Notes: a model not told the origin generated them from the sequence alone. A stretch of 64,000 nucleotides of DNA from SKLM01 sp964450435 (GCA_964450435.1 CAYVCX010000005.1:1-64000), one strand, 5' to 3'. Shown: positions 45,362 to 54,672, numbered from the stretch's first letter. Numbers and translations are program-made.

Positions 45362-45681
45362 ACTTGGGACCGGCGCAACTACAGGACGTGCTATTCTTCT
45401 CGGGGAGCGGGCTGCTGTTCCTGCTGGGGTTCGGATGTCTGCTCACCCAGCGCGAGGCGATCAAACAGGTGATCGGCCTGAAGATCATGCTCCAGGGCGT
45501 GACGCTGGCGCTGATCTATCAGGGTCACGTCAGCGGGGATCTGCACACGGTCCAGAGCATCGTGATCTCCGGTCTGGTGGTTGAGACCATCCTGATCGCC
45601 GTGGCATTGGCGCTGATCATCAATATCTACGGATATTACCCCTCAGGAGACATAGACGAGCTGGACAGACTGCGTGGCTAG
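45358..45681 (+). CDS. NuoK/MnhC-like membrane subunit
   Basis: This 107-residue three-helix subunit is related to NuoK, MnhC and MbhG: LLFLLGFGCLLTQREAIKQV, IGLKIMLQGVTLALIYQG and QSIVISGLVVETILIAVALA. The conserved Glu within the third helix, part of the charge-transfer chain of these complexes, is present. The GTG start is four-base overlapped with the MbhE-like stop. Confidence 0.85.
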   Translation: MNLGPAQLQDVLFFSGSGLLFLLGFGCLLTQREAIKQVIGLKIMLQGVTLALIYQGHVSGDLHTVQSIVISGLVVETILIAVALALIINIYGYYPSGDIDELDRLRG

Positions 45682-45682
45682 T

Positions 45683-47494
45683 ATGACCAATGGGCTTCTC
45701 ATCGCCCTCTTCAGTATACCATTTCTGTCCAGTGTCGCGATCTCGCTGCTCCTGCGCCGCGCCCCGGCTGCAGCCCACGGGGTGGCGCTGGTCGCGAGCG
45801 CCGCGACCGCGCTTTGCGCAACGGCGCTGCTGCCCCTGGCGCGAGACGGTCCGACCCTGGTCATAGAGTGGCTGCCCGGCACCGGACCTATGGCTTTTGG
45901 TCTGGGTGCCGCAGGCCTATATGCGGCGCTGGTCACGACGTGGACCGCGTTCCTGACGCTTCTGGGAGCCGAGTCGAGCGAGACGGAAGCTCTGCCTCTC
46001 TCACTGGCCCTGGTGCTGCTGGCCCTTGCAGCCGCCAGCGCGGCCTTCCTGGCCGAGCACTTCCTGGCGCGTTACGTAGCTCTGGAGGTCGTGGCGCTCT
46101 CCATCGCTCTGGCGCCGCTGGTGGAACTGAGGGGCGACGAGGGGGGGCGAGGATTCTGGCTCGTCTACGTGATGTTGCGCCTGGGGGACGTGGGGCTGCT
46201 CACGGCCATTCTGATCCTGTTCGATGCTAGCGGCACGCTTCAGATCACTCCAGCGCTGGAGGCAGCCAGCGCGCTGGGCGCGGCACGCCTCGGCTGGGTG
46301 GTCTTTGGCCTGGTGTTGGCGGTGTGGGTCAAGCTCGGGAACTGGCCGCTCCACCTGTGGATTAGCTGGGGGCGGCCGCTCTCGCCGCAGACACAGGCCT
46401 GGCTGTTCGCCACCGTGATGCCCAACCTGGGCGCGTACCTGCTCTACCGGGTCACACCCCTTCTGGCACCCAGCGCGCCGTTGCAGACGCTGGTACAGTG
46501 GCTGGGGGCAGCCGCCGCGATCCTGGCCGTTATCACCGCGCTGACGCGCCGCGATCTGCGCAGCGGCCTGATCTACGTCGCCGCGGCTCGGGGCGGGCTG
46601 CTGGTCTTCGCAGCCGCGTCCGGTCTGAAGGCGGCCGTGTGGCTGGGCTTGCTGGCGACGACGCCACTTCAACTTCTCCTCTTCCTGGCAGGTGAAGCGC
46701 CGGAGAAAGGAGGACCGTCCGTCCGGGGACGGGCAGCCCAGGGTCTGTTCGCGCTGGCGGGGCTGTCTCTGGCCGCCACCGGGCTCCTGATCACCTGGTG
46801 GGCGCGGCAGGCGGGGGTCGCTCTGGACGCCCTGTTTGTGGCCGAAGTCACCGTCGCGCTGCTGGGGGTCTGGGCCGTGCGCGAAGCGACACGCGCGCGC
46901 GGCAGGAGAGAAAGGGCTGTCAGCCTCCCCGCGCGCTGGATGGCGATGGGAGCGCTGGGTCTGGCGGCGCTGGCCGGGGTCATGGCCTTTGGTCCGCTGG
47001 CCCGGTGGCTGATGGAGACTGGAAACGTCGCGGGAGCACAGGTCCCCACGCTGGCCACGCTTCTGGGGTACATAGTCACCGCCCCGGCGCTCCTGCTGAC
47101 CCTGATACTTGTTCTGGTCACATGGCAGATGGAGAGACGCTCGCGCATCCGAGTCCACGTGCCGGGACCAGCAGACGGGCAGCAGATCGAGACCACGTAC
47201 GACCTGCAGGAAGGGCTGGCACAGGCCGCCCGGGCCCTCCGCGCCATCGTCGAGGTGGGCTTTCTGGAACAGATCATCGTACTGAGCGTGCGGGTCGTCG
47301 TGGACGGAGCGCGCGTGACCTACCGTCTGGTAGAACAGGAGGGACTGGAGGGCCTCGTCCAGCGTGTGGCGGAGGCGGTGCTGGCGCTGAGCCAGGCGAT
47401 AAGGCGCCGCCACACCGGCCTCCTGCGCCACAACCTGTTGTGGATACTGCTGAGCCTGACGCTGGCACTGGTGGTGACCCTGGCCCGCTGGTAG
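45683..47494 (+). CDS. Antiporter-like subunit, NuoL/MrpA type
   Basis: This roughly 603-residue membrane protein of the proton-conducting transporter family has 13-15 helices. Conserved landmarks: FLARYVALEVVALSIALAPL, with the first key Glu; LAVWVKLGNWPLHLWIS, with the central Lys and the HLW motif; ALTRRDLRSGLIYVAAARGG. A long C-terminal extension (about 480-600) has one more helix region and resembles the NuoL lateral arm. Its sequence is more divergent than the two antiporter-like genes downstream. A GTG nine bases earlier is an alternative start. Confidence 0.8.
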   Translation: MTNGLLIALFSIPFLSSVAISLLLRRAPAAAHGVALVASAATALCATALLPLARDGPTLVIEWLPGTGPMAFGLGAAGLYAALVTTWTAFLTLLGAESSETEALPLSLALVLLALAAASAAFLAEHFLARYVALEVVALSIALAPLVELRGDEGGRGFWLVYVMLRLGDVGLLTAILILFDASGTLQITPALEAASALGAARLGWVVFGLVLAVWVKLGNWPLHLWISWGRPLSPQTQAWLFATVMPNLGAYLLYRVTPLLAPSAPLQTLVQWLGAAAAILAVITALTRRDLRSGLIYVAAARGGLLVFAAASGLKAAVWLGLLATTPLQLLLFLAGEAPEKGGPSVRGRAAQGLFALAGLSLAATGLLITWWARQAGVALDALFVAEVTVALLGVWAVREATRARGRRERAVSLPARWMAMGALGLAALAGVMAFGPLARWLMETGNVAGAQVPTLATLLGYIVTAPALLLTLILVLVTWQMERRSRIRVHVPGPADGQQIETTYDLQEGLAQAARALRAIVEVGFLEQIIVLSVRVVVDGARVTYRLVEQEGLEGLVQRVAEAVLALSQAIRRRHTGLLRHNLLWILLSLTLALVVTLARW

Positions 47495-47536
47495 TCGCCA
47501 AGCCAATGTCGCCGAGTCGATGACGGGAGAGAGAAC

Positions 47537-49012
47537 ATGCCGACAGACACGCACACGATAGGACTCGTGGCCATCCTGGGCGCGCCTGTGGCAGCCGCCG
47601 TCGCGCTCTTCCTGCTGCGCGGGCGGGGCATTCGCTTCGCCGGCTGGATCGCCGGGGCGAGCGCAGCCGTCACGCTGGCCGCTGCGCTGGCTATGCTCCC
47701 GGCGCTTTACCGGGGCGAGGTGCCTACGCTGGCGCTCCCCTGGGTCCCCGCGGCGGGAATCGAATTCGACCTGCACGTGGACTGGCTGACGCTACCCTTC
47801 TTGGTCACGGAGGCCGCTGTGACGCTCGTCGCCATCGCCTACAGCTGGGGGTACCATCAGCGCGACGAGCGCACGGGCACGTTTTACGCGCTGTTGCTGC
47901 TGTTTGGCGTGGGGATGTCGGGTACCACCCTGGCCGACGACATGGTGTTGTTCTACGTCTTCTGGGAGCTGATGTTGGTGGCGTCATCGATCCTCATCCT
48001 CATCTGGGGAGAGGGCGAACGGCGGGGTGCCATCGCGCTGAAGTACTTCATCTTCACCCATCTTGGCTCGCTGATGGTGCTGGTGGGGTTGATCGTGCTC
48101 TACGACGCTACCGGCACGGACACGTTCTCGGCGTTGCGGGCGGGCGTGACGCTTGACCCGGGCCTGACGAGGGCGGTGATCGGGCTTTTCCTGGTGGGCT
48201 TCTGCGTCAAGATGGCCGTCTTCCCGGTCCACGTCTGGTTGCCTGACGCCCACACCGTGGCCCCCATGCCGGTGACCATCATGCTCGCTGCGGCGATGCT
48301 CAGCATGGGGGCGTACGGCATCCTGCGCTTCCCGTTGAGCATCTTCTCTCGGGCGGACATGACGCCCTTCGCCTTGCCGATGATGATAGGCGGGGTGTTC
48401 TCCGAGGTGTACGGCGCGTTGATGGCGCTGGCCGAGCGAGACATCAAGCGCATCATCGCCTACTCCAGCGTCAGTCAAATGGGATACATCCTCTTTGGCC
48501 TGGGGACACTAACCGCCGATGGGATAACAGGCGCCACGCTCCACGTCGTGTACCACGCGATCGTGAAAGCACTCCTGTTCATGGGGGCGGGGTGGGTCAT
48601 CAAGAACACCGGTCGGCGCCATATCGGGGAGTTGGGGGGATTGGCGAAGCAGATGCCGCTGGCAGCGATCTGCACGGGGGTAGGAGCGTTGGCCATCGTC
48701 GGCATGCCCCCGTTCTGCATATTCGACAGCGAATGGATGATCTTCTCCGGCGGGTTTCACACCGCTCACGTCGGCCTGTCCGTCGTCACGTTGCTGGGCT
48801 CGCTGCTGACGGTCGTGTACGCGGCCCAGCTGATTATCGGTATCTTCTTTGGATCCCAACCGCAGGGTCTCACGGCAGAAAAGGCTCACTGGGCCATCAT
48901 CACGCCCACGGCGCTGCTGGCTGCACTGGCGCTGATTGAGGGACTCTTCCCGGCGATGCTGTTCGACTGGGTCGTCCACGAGCTGCCCCTCATCCTGGGA
49001 GGACATTGGTGA
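47537..49012 (+). CDS. Antiporter-like subunit, NuoM/MnhD type
   Basis: This 491-residue proton- or sodium-translocating membrane subunit has 14 helices and the expected key residues: MVLFYVFWELMLVASSILIL (Glu on helix 5), FCVKMAVFPVHVWLPDAHTV (Lys and HVWLPDAH motif), and RDIKRIIAYSSVSQMGYIL. It belongs to the NuoM/MnhD/MbhH group and is the most canonical of the three pumps in the operon. Its stop overlaps the next start. Confidence 0.92.
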   Translation: MPTDTHTIGLVAILGAPVAAAVALFLLRGRGIRFAGWIAGASAAVTLAAALAMLPALYRGEVPTLALPWVPAAGIEFDLHVDWLTLPFLVTEAAVTLVAIAYSWGYHQRDERTGTFYALLLLFGVGMSGTTLADDMVLFYVFWELMLVASSILILIWGEGERRGAIALKYFIFTHLGSLMVLVGLIVLYDATGTDTFSALRAGVTLDPGLTRAVIGLFLVGFCVKMAVFPVHVWLPDAHTVAPMPVTIMLAAAMLSMGAYGILRFPLSIFSRADMTPFALPMMIGGVFSEVYGALMALAERDIKRIIAYSSVSQMGYILFGLGTLTADGITGATLHVVYHAIVKALLFMGAGWVIKNTGRRHIGELGGLAKQMPLAAICTGVGALAIVGMPPFCIFDSEWMIFSGGFHTAHVGLSVVTLLGSLLTVVYAAQLIIGIFFGSQPQGLTAEKAHWAIITPTALLAALALIEGLFPAMLFDWVVHELPLILGGHW

Positions 49013-50508
49013 GCGGGGATACCTGGGTGATCGTCCCCTTGCTCTGCCTGGGAGTGGGCGCGTTCACCGTCTACCTGATGGCGCGCCTGCTCACGGAGCG
49101 AAACGAATGGTTGGCGGTCTTCACTGCAGTGACCTTCGGGGCGGCCTTGATCGCCCTCGTGCCGCTCGCCCTTGCCACCCGGCAGGCGAGGGCAGCCGGC
49201 GATGGCTTGCCTACGTGGGGCGATGCGACACCGGGGAGCGTGATGTTGCGATCTGACCCCGGAGCCTTGGTGATCGTAGCGACGGCCCTGGGGCTGGGTG
49301 CTCTCACGTCGATCTACTCGGGGCGCTATCTGTCCCTCGATCCCCGTCACAAGCTCTACTATCCCCTCCTTCTGCTGATGGTGACAGGGCTGTGCGGCAC
49401 GGTGCTGGCCGCGGATCTGTTCAATCTCTACCTCTTCTGTGAGTTGATGAGCATCGCGGCGTACGCATTGGTCGCTTTTCGGCGGCACACGCGAACCGCT
49501 ATTGAGGCAGGCTTCAAGTATCTGGTGATGGGAAGCGTCGGCACGTTGCTCTTTCTGGTCGGGGTGATGTTCGTCTATCGGGAGCGGGGGACCATCGCGC
49601 TGCCAGCTATGACGGTCGCGTCGGCTGAGCCCTTAGGAGCTTGGACCCGCGCCGGATTGACGTTCTTCCTGGTCGGGCTGGGGGTGAAGAGCGCGCTGGT
49701 GCCCCTGCACACCTGGTTGCCAGACGCACACGGACAGGCACCGAGCAGCATCAGCGCCCTGCTCTCCGGGATCATCATTCAGAGCGCATTGTACGCGCTG
49801 CTCAAAGTCTGCCTGGGAATCGGGATGTCCCCCTGGGCGCTGGGAGGGGTCCTGATCGCGGTTTCCCTGGCGAACATGACGCTGGGGAACACCATCGCGC
49901 TGGCCCAGACCTATACGAAGCGATTGCTGGGGTATTCGAGCATCGCGCAGGTGGGCTACATGGCGTTCGGTATCGGGATCGGGCTCCGCTACGATATTCC
50001 GGAGGCCATTCAGGCTGGCTTTTTCCTGCTGATGGCCCACGCGGTGATGAAGGGCCTGGCATTCATGAGCAAGGGCGTCTGCCACTTCCATCTCGACACG
50101 ACCACCATCGCCGAGCTTCGGGGAACAGCGTCGCAGCTGCCTCTGGTGGCCGTGACGTTCAGCGTGGCCCTGGGCGGCCTGGCAGGCGTTCCGCCGCTGG
50201 CGGGATTCATCTCCAAGTGGTTCATCCTGGGCCAGGCGCTGGAGCCGGAGGAACCACTGGCATACGTTGGCCTGGCGATCTTCCTATTGAACAGTGTCGT
50301 AGCCCTGGGATACTACTTGCCCCTCATCGCTCAGCTATTCGTCACGCCCGATCCCGGCGCAAACGGCTCAACAGAGCGCGTTCGCATCTCGCCCTGGATG
50401 GCGATACCCCTCGTCGCGGGGGGAGCGTTGGTGATCGCCATCGGTCTCTCCCCGGGACCGTGGTGGCGGTGGGTGGGCGACGTCGGACCTTATCTGCTGG
50501 GGAGGTAG
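49009..50508 (+). CDS. Antiporter-like subunit, NuoN/MbhH type
   Basis: This 499-residue subunit of the same transporter family has motifs FNLYLFCELMSIAAYALVAF, GLGVKSALVPLHTWLPDAHG and TKRLLGYSSIAQVGYMAFGI. Key Glu and Lys residues are kept. The GTG start at 49009 overlaps the previous stop as GTGA and has GGGAGG upstream. Three antiporter-like subunits in one complex, rather than the single one typical of Ech or Mbh, are a notable feature. Confidence 0.9.
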   Translation: MSGDTWVIVPLLCLGVGAFTVYLMARLLTERNEWLAVFTAVTFGAALIALVPLALATRQARAAGDGLPTWGDATPGSVMLRSDPGALVIVATALGLGALTSIYSGRYLSLDPRHKLYYPLLLLMVTGLCGTVLAADLFNLYLFCELMSIAAYALVAFRRHTRTAIEAGFKYLVMGSVGTLLFLVGVMFVYRERGTIALPAMTVASAEPLGAWTRAGLTFFLVGLGVKSALVPLHTWLPDAHGQAPSSISALLSGIIIQSALYALLKVCLGIGMSPWALGGVLIAVSLANMTLGNTIALAQTYTKRLLGYSSIAQVGYMAFGIGIGLRYDIPEAIQAGFFLLMAHAVMKGLAFMSKGVCHFHLDTTTIAELRGTASQLPLVAVTFSVALGGLAGVPPLAGFISKWFILGQALEPEEPLAYVGLAIFLLNSVVALGYYLPLIAQLFVTPDPGANGSTERVRISPWMAIPLVAGGALVIAIGLSPGPWWRWVGDVGPYLLGR

Positions 50509-50511
50509 ACG

Positions 50512-50847
50512 ATGAAGGACATTCTGCTCAGCCCACCCGTCGTGATGCTCATATATCTGGGACTGGGCTATGGGCTCTACCGGCTAGGCCGGACCTGGGC
50601 AGCCCACGGAAAGGATCATCCGGGAAAGGAAGAGCCGTACGCTTGCGGCGAGGATCTGAGGCCGGGCCCGATCAAGCTGGCCTATCACTCCTTTTTCCGG
50701 CTGGCGTTGATGTTCAGCGTGCTCCATCTAGCGACGTTGACGGTCTCGACGCTCCCGGGTTGGGGCGTGTTTCAGTCTGTGGGTCTGGCCTACCTGATCG
50801 GGATCGCAATCTGCGTGTTCGTCCTCGTTGAAGAGGGAGAAGTATAG
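50512..50847 (+). CDS. NuoA/MbhI-like membrane subunit
   Basis: This 111-residue subunit has three helices and the NuoA signature: a first helix (PPVVMLIYLGLGYGLYRLG), a Cys- and acid-containing loop (EEPYACGEDLRPGP), then YHSFFRLALMFSVLHLATLT and a last helix ending in VLVEEGEV. The loop Cys corresponds to the quinone-site Cys of complex I; in hydrogenases its role is unclear. It sits directly before the small subunit gene, as nuoA does before nuoB. Confidence 0.8.
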   Translation: MKDILLSPPVVMLIYLGLGYGLYRLGRTWAAHGKDHPGKEEPYACGEDLRPGPIKLAYHSFFRLALMFSVLHLATLTVSTLPGWGVFQSVGLAYLIGIAICVFVLVEEGEV

Positions 50848-51387
50848 ATGGTAGAGCGACTTCTGAAATGGGCCCGACGCCGATCGCCGTGGGTTCTGCA
50901 CTTCAACAGCGGCGGGTGCAACGGGTGTGACATCGAGATCCTGGATCTGCTCACGCCCCGGTATGACGTGGAGCGGCTGGGGATCCTGAAGGAGGCATCT
51001 CCCCGCCACGCCGACATCCTCTTGGTCACCGGGCCGGTGACCCGACAGTCCCGCGCCCGTCTCCGCCGCATCTACGAGCAGATGCCGGAGCCGAAGTGGG
51101 TGGTGGCGGTGGGAACGTGCGCCTGCTCGGGAGGGGTGTTCCAGGGCAGCTACAACATGCTGGGAGGGGTGGATGAGGTGATTCCTGTCGATCTGTACAT
51201 CCCCGGGTGCCCCACTCGACCGGAGGTGATTATCGACGGGTTGGTCAGGCTGCTGGCCGAGATCGAGGGCACGAAGGATCAGCGCAGCCCCGACGCGGAG
51301 GACCTGGAGGCGGCACCTCCTGAATTGACCTCTGTCGATGAAGAGGCTGCGTCGGAGGCGGCAGGTCGAAACAAGAGCGGGCAGTGA
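50848..51387 (+). CDS. Group 4 [NiFe] hydrogenase small subunit (MbhJ/EchC-like)
   Basis: This 179-residue electron-transfer subunit holds the proximal [4Fe-4S] cluster through Cys24 and Cys27 (GGCNGCDIEILD), Cys91 (GTCACSGG) and Cys121 (PGCPTRPE). The CNGCDIE form is that of energy-converting hydrogenases; complex I NuoB has two adjacent cysteines instead. The C-terminal 40 residues are an acidic, low-complexity tail. It is the first of the soluble-arm subunits in the operon. Confidence 0.93.
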   Translation: MVERLLKWARRRSPWVLHFNSGGCNGCDIEILDLLTPRYDVERLGILKEASPRHADILLVTGPVTRQSRARLRRIYEQMPEPKWVVAVGTCACSGGVFQGSYNMLGGVDEVIPVDLYIPGCPTRPEVIIDGLVRLLAEIEGTKDQRSPDAEDLEAAPPELTSVDEEAASEAAGRNKSGQ

Positions 51388-51475
51388 ACGGGATGCATTG
51401 GTTGCGCCGGGCTTTGCCAGGCCCCGGGCCCGGCCGGGCCGGGTAAGCGCGGGGATCTGACGATCCCGGAGAGCG

Positions 51476-51958
51476 ATGGGGAGAGACATGGACATGGAAG
51501 CGGTGTTGGAGGCATTTGGCGAAGCGTGTCCCGGTGAGACATTCGAAGCACACACCATACCTGTCGCCGAGACCGTCGTCGCAGTCCCGGCCGCCTGTCT
51601 CCAGAAGGTGGTCTCGGTGCTGATCAGCGTCTTCTCCGTGTCTCACCTATCCACGATCACGGGCCAGGACCGGGGCGCGGAGCTGGAGCTACTATACCAC
51701 TTCTGGTGGGGCGGCGGCGGGCTCACGCTACGAATAGAGCTGCCGCGCGACGACGCACGCATCGCCTCGTTGACCGGGTTGATACCCGGGGCCGACTTCT
51801 ACGAGCGAGAGATCGCGGAGATGCTGGACGTGGTCTTCGAGGGCCATCCCCACCTGGAGCATCTCCTGCTACCCGAGGACTGGGAAGAGGGAGCTCCGCT
51901 GCGCCAGGAGCCGCCAGTCCAGAGGGAGGGAGAGGGAGAGGAAGAGGAGGAAGCGTGA
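51476..51958 (+). CDS. NuoC/MbhK-like subunit
   Basis: This roughly 160-residue subunit has the 30-kDa complex I fold: an N-terminal alpha/beta part (VSVLISVFSVSHLSTITGQD), YHFWWGGGGLTLRIELPRDD, and the signature GADFYEREIAEMLDVVFEGH, ending with LLLPEDW. It closes with an acidic tail (EREGEGEEEEEA-like) that overlaps the start of the large-subunit gene. Starts at 51476, 51488 and 51494 are all possible. Confidence 0.9.
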   Translation: MGRDMDMEAVLEAFGEACPGETFEAHTIPVAETVVAVPAACLQKVVSVLISVFSVSHLSTITGQDRGAELELLYHFWWGGGGLTLRIELPRDDARIASLTGLIPGADFYEREIAEMLDVVFEGHPHLEHLLLPEDWEEGAPLRQEPPVQREGEGEEEEEA

Positions 51959-53037
51959 CTCGAATGACGATCCCGATAGGCCCGCAGCACCCCTTGCTCA
52001 AGGAACCGCTCTCCTTCATGCTGACGGTGGAGGGAGAGCGGGTCGTGGACAGCGCGCTGCGTCTGGGGTACGTCCACCGGGGCATCGAACGCCTGGCCCA
52101 GGAGCGCAACTACGTGCAGAACGTCCATCTCCTGGAGCGCGTGTGCGGCATCTGCTCCCACGTCCACACCACCGCCTACTGCCAGGGCGTGGAGGCGCTG
52201 TTGGATCTGGAGGTCCCACCCCGGGGGCTGATGGTGCGGACCCTCCTGTGCGAGCTGGAGAGGATTCACAGCCACCTGCTGTGGCTCGGCGTGCTGGCCG
52301 AGAACATCGGCTTCACCACCATCTTCATGTACTCGTGGCGCGACCGGGAGATTGTGCTGGACATCATGGAAGATCTATCCGGCGGCCGCATCGCCCATGC
52401 TGTCAACATCATCGGCGGGGTGCGCGTCGACCCGGAACCGGCCCAAGTCGATGCCATCCGCCATCGCCTCGATGAGCTTGAGGAGCAGGTGGATGACCTG
52501 ATAGATGTCGTTCAGCACGAGCGCACGCTGCAGGTGCGCACCCAGGCGGTCGGACGGACGACCGTGGAGCAGGTCCGCCGCAACTGCGTGGTGGGACCGG
52601 TGGCTCGGGCGATAGGGATAGACAGAGACCTACGACGCGATGCCCCTTACGCTGCCTATGACCGCCTGTCCTTCAACGTCGTCACCGAGTCCGGCGGCGA
52701 CGTGTGGGCCGCCGCCCTGGTGCGCGTGAGGGAGACAGTGGAAAGTCTCTCCCTGTGCCATCAGATCCTGGACGACCTGCCGACGGGAGAGGTCGCCACC
52801 CGCGCTGGCCGCAGGGTGGAGCCGGGTGAGGTAGTGAGCCGAGCCGAGGCCCCGCGAGGCGAGCTGATCTACTACATCCGCAGCGACGGCACGGACAGAC
52901 CGGCGCGGATCAAGATCCGCACCCCCACGCTCCCGGCGTTGAGCATGCTGGGGGAGCAGCTCCGCGACATCAACGTGGCCGACGTGCCCGCCGTGCTCTC
53001 GGGCGTCGACCTGTGCATCGCCTGCGCCGACCGCTGA
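51955..53037 (+). CDS. Group 4 [NiFe] hydrogenase large subunit (MbhL/EchE-like)
   Basis: This 360-residue catalytic subunit has all four Ni-Fe ligands: Cys64 and Cys67 in ERVCGICSHVHT, and Cys354 and Cys357 in VDLCIACADR at the very C-terminus. It ends without a cleavable extension, as in some group 4 enzymes. LGYVHRGIERLAQERNYVQN is shared with NuoD. Complete ligation argues for H2 evolution or uptake and against complex I or the Mbx sulfur reductase. Maturation (hyp) genes are not in the window. The GTG start overlaps the previous stop. Confidence 0.95.
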   Translation: MTRMTIPIGPQHPLLKEPLSFMLTVEGERVVDSALRLGYVHRGIERLAQERNYVQNVHLLERVCGICSHVHTTAYCQGVEALLDLEVPPRGLMVRTLLCELERIHSHLLWLGVLAENIGFTTIFMYSWRDREIVLDIMEDLSGGRIAHAVNIIGGVRVDPEPAQVDAIRHRLDELEEQVDDLIDVVQHERTLQVRTQAVGRTTVEQVRRNCVVGPVARAIGIDRDLRRDAPYAAYDRLSFNVVTESGGDVWAAALVRVRETVESLSLCHQILDDLPTGEVATRAGRRVEPGEVVSRAEAPRGELIYYIRSDGTDRPARIKIRTPTLPALSMLGEQLRDINVADVPAVLSGVDLCIACADR

Positions 53038-53059
53038 TCAGCGTGAAGGGAAGGTTGTC

Positions 53060-54019
53060 TTGAGGGAAGTGCTGTCTGTACTGTTCACCCTGCTGGTGTT
53101 CCCAGGGTTCGCCTTCCTGGTGGCGTGCGCGCTGCTGTTCCAGTGGATCGACCGGCGCACCATCGCGCGCCTCCAGGCCCGGGTGGGTCCGCCCTGGTTC
53201 CAGCCCCTGGCGGACCTGATCAAGCTGCTGGCCAAGGAGAGCGTGCTGCCGACCGGGGCCGACCAGCCCATCTGCACGGCGCTGCCCGTGGTGTCGCTGG
53301 CGGCGGTCCTGACAGCGGCGCTGTACATCCCAGTGGCCGATCACGTGGTGTACGGTTTCGAAGGAGACCTGATCGTGGTGCTGTTCCTGCTCAGCCTGCC
53401 GGCCCTGTTCTACTTCCTGGCTGGCTGGGTCTCGGTGGGCGTCTTCAGCGTCGTCGGGGGAAGTCGATCGCTACTCCAGTATTTCTCCTACGAAGTGCCT
53501 TTCCTCATGGCATTGAGCGCCCCGGCTATCCTCACCGGGTCCTGGTCGATCCCGCGTATCATCGGACAGCAGGCGGACGCGACCTGGACGGTGTTTGTGC
53601 AGCCCGTGGGCTTCCTGCTGGCGCTGGTGGGGCTGATCGGGAAGCTGAAGCGGGTCCCCTTCGACATCCCGAAGGCGAAGTCAGAGGTAGTGGGCGGCCC
53701 GCTGACCGAGTTCAGCGGGCGGAAGCTGGCCCTGTGGCACCTCACGGTCCACATCCAGACTGTGGTCGGCATCTTCCTGCTGGTGAATATGTTCCTGGGC
53801 GGGAGCAACCTCGGCATCCTGTCCAGCCTGGGGCCCCCGGCGCTGGTCAACACCTTGGTCTTCGCCGCCAAGGGCCTTTTAATGCTGCTGACCCTGTCCG
53901 TGACTAGCGTACTCTACGCCCGGCTGCGCATCGACCAGCTGGCCAGTCTGGGATGGCGTGTCCTGGCACCCCTCGGTCTCCTCCAATTGGCGGCTACGAT
54001 CCTGATCGGAGCAGCGTGA
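53060..54019 (+). CDS. NuoH/MbhM-like membrane anchor subunit
   Basis: This 319-residue eight-helix subunit connects the soluble and membrane arms: WIDRRTIARLQARVGPPWFQ, PLADLIKLLAKESVLP, and FSYEVPFLMALSAP. The cytoplasmic loop VPFDIPKAKSEVVGGPLTEF with its Glu is the signature that links redox chemistry to ion movement. A TTG start at 53060 is preceded by AAGGTTGTC; no ATG fits well. Its stop overlaps the next ATG. Confidence 0.92.
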   Translation: MREVLSVLFTLLVFPGFAFLVACALLFQWIDRRTIARLQARVGPPWFQPLADLIKLLAKESVLPTGADQPICTALPVVSLAAVLTAALYIPVADHVVYGFEGDLIVVLFLLSLPALFYFLAGWVSVGVFSVVGGSRSLLQYFSYEVPFLMALSAPAILTGSWSIPRIIGQQADATWTVFVQPVGFLLALVGLIGKLKRVPFDIPKAKSEVVGGPLTEFSGRKLALWHLTVHIQTVVGIFLLVNMFLGGSNLGILSSLGPPALVNTLVFAAKGLLMLLTLSVTSVLYARLRIDQLASLGWRVLAPLGLLQLAATILIGAA

Positions 54020-54453
54020 TGCGGAAGATCACGTCGCTGGTCTATTTGCTGCCCCATCTGTGGCGCACGCTCTTCGAGAAGATCATCACCGTCGCCTACC
54101 CCTTCGGACCGCTGGAGCTACCCGAAAATTTCCGGGGGCGGGTGAGAATTGACCCCGATCTGTGCCGCGGGTGCGGCGCGTGCGTGCGGGACTGCCCCGC
54201 CTTCGGCCTGGAGCTGGACCGGGAGAGCCGCGATGAGTTCCGCCTGGTCCACCATCCTGGCCGCTGCATCTTCTGCGGCCAGTGCGAGGATAGCTGCCGA
54301 TTCGACGCGATACGGCTGACCAATGAGTTCGTCCAGCCGACAATCGGCGAGAAGCCGGGCTGCGAGGTGTTGGTCGACCGGAAGCCCGACCCTGAGGAAG
54401 AGGAACAAGAGGAGGAGGAGAAGGGACCAGGCGCGGAGGGCAAGCAGGACTGA
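54019..54453 (+). CDS. NuoI/MbhN-like ferredoxin subunit
   Basis: This 144-residue protein has two [4Fe-4S] motifs, CRGCGACVRDCP (Cys49-59) and CIFCGQCEDSC (Cys83-93), after an N-terminal amphipathic helix (LVYLLPHLWRTLFEKIITVA). It relays electrons from ferredoxin to the small subunit. The C-terminus is a Glu-rich tail. Its ATG overlaps the nuoH-like stop (TGATG). It is the last gene of the operon. Confidence 0.93.
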   Translation: MRKITSLVYLLPHLWRTLFEKIITVAYPFGPLELPENFRGRVRIDPDLCRGCGACVRDCPAFGLELDRESRDEFRLVHHPGRCIFCGQCEDSCRFDAIRLTNEFVQPTIGEKPGCEVLVDRKPDPEEEEQEEEEKGPGAEGKQD

Positions 54454-54557
54454 GGGCCGTACCGACGCCCAATGAACTCCGGGCTTGGTAGAAGAAACAC
54501 ACTGGAGACACGTCACGCCCAGGCAGGTGTCCTCGGCACCAACGATGCCCCGCGTCC

Positions 54558-54586
54558 TTGACAAAAAGGGAAAGCGCTGGTAAACT
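54558..54586 (+). promoter_or_regulatory. Promoter of tRNA-Glu
   Basis: A perfect TTGACA (54558-54563) and TAAACT (54581-54586) are 17 bases apart, 13 bases before the tRNA. Confidence 0.8.
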
Positions 54587-54599
54587 AACACGACACTGA

Positions 54600-54672
54600 G
54601 GCCCCATCGTCTAGTGGACTAGGACGCCGGCCTCTCAAGCCGGAAACAGGGGTTCAACTCCCCTTGGGGCTA
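54600..54672 (+). tRNA. tRNA-Glu (anticodon CTC)
   Basis: A full cloverleaf folds: acceptor GGCCCCA pairs with TGGGGCT (one G-U at the end); D-arm CGTCTAGTGGACTAGGACG; anticodon stem CCGGC/GCCGG around CTCTCAA with anticodon CTC (54634-54636); T-arm AGGGG-TTCAACT-CCCCT. The discriminator base is A and CCA is not encoded. Confidence 0.96.

Noticed and set aside
44884..54453. NADH dehydrogenase (complex I)
   Set aside because: The small subunit has CNGC rather than adjacent cysteines, the large subunit has all four Ni-Fe cysteines, and nuoE/F/G are missing.
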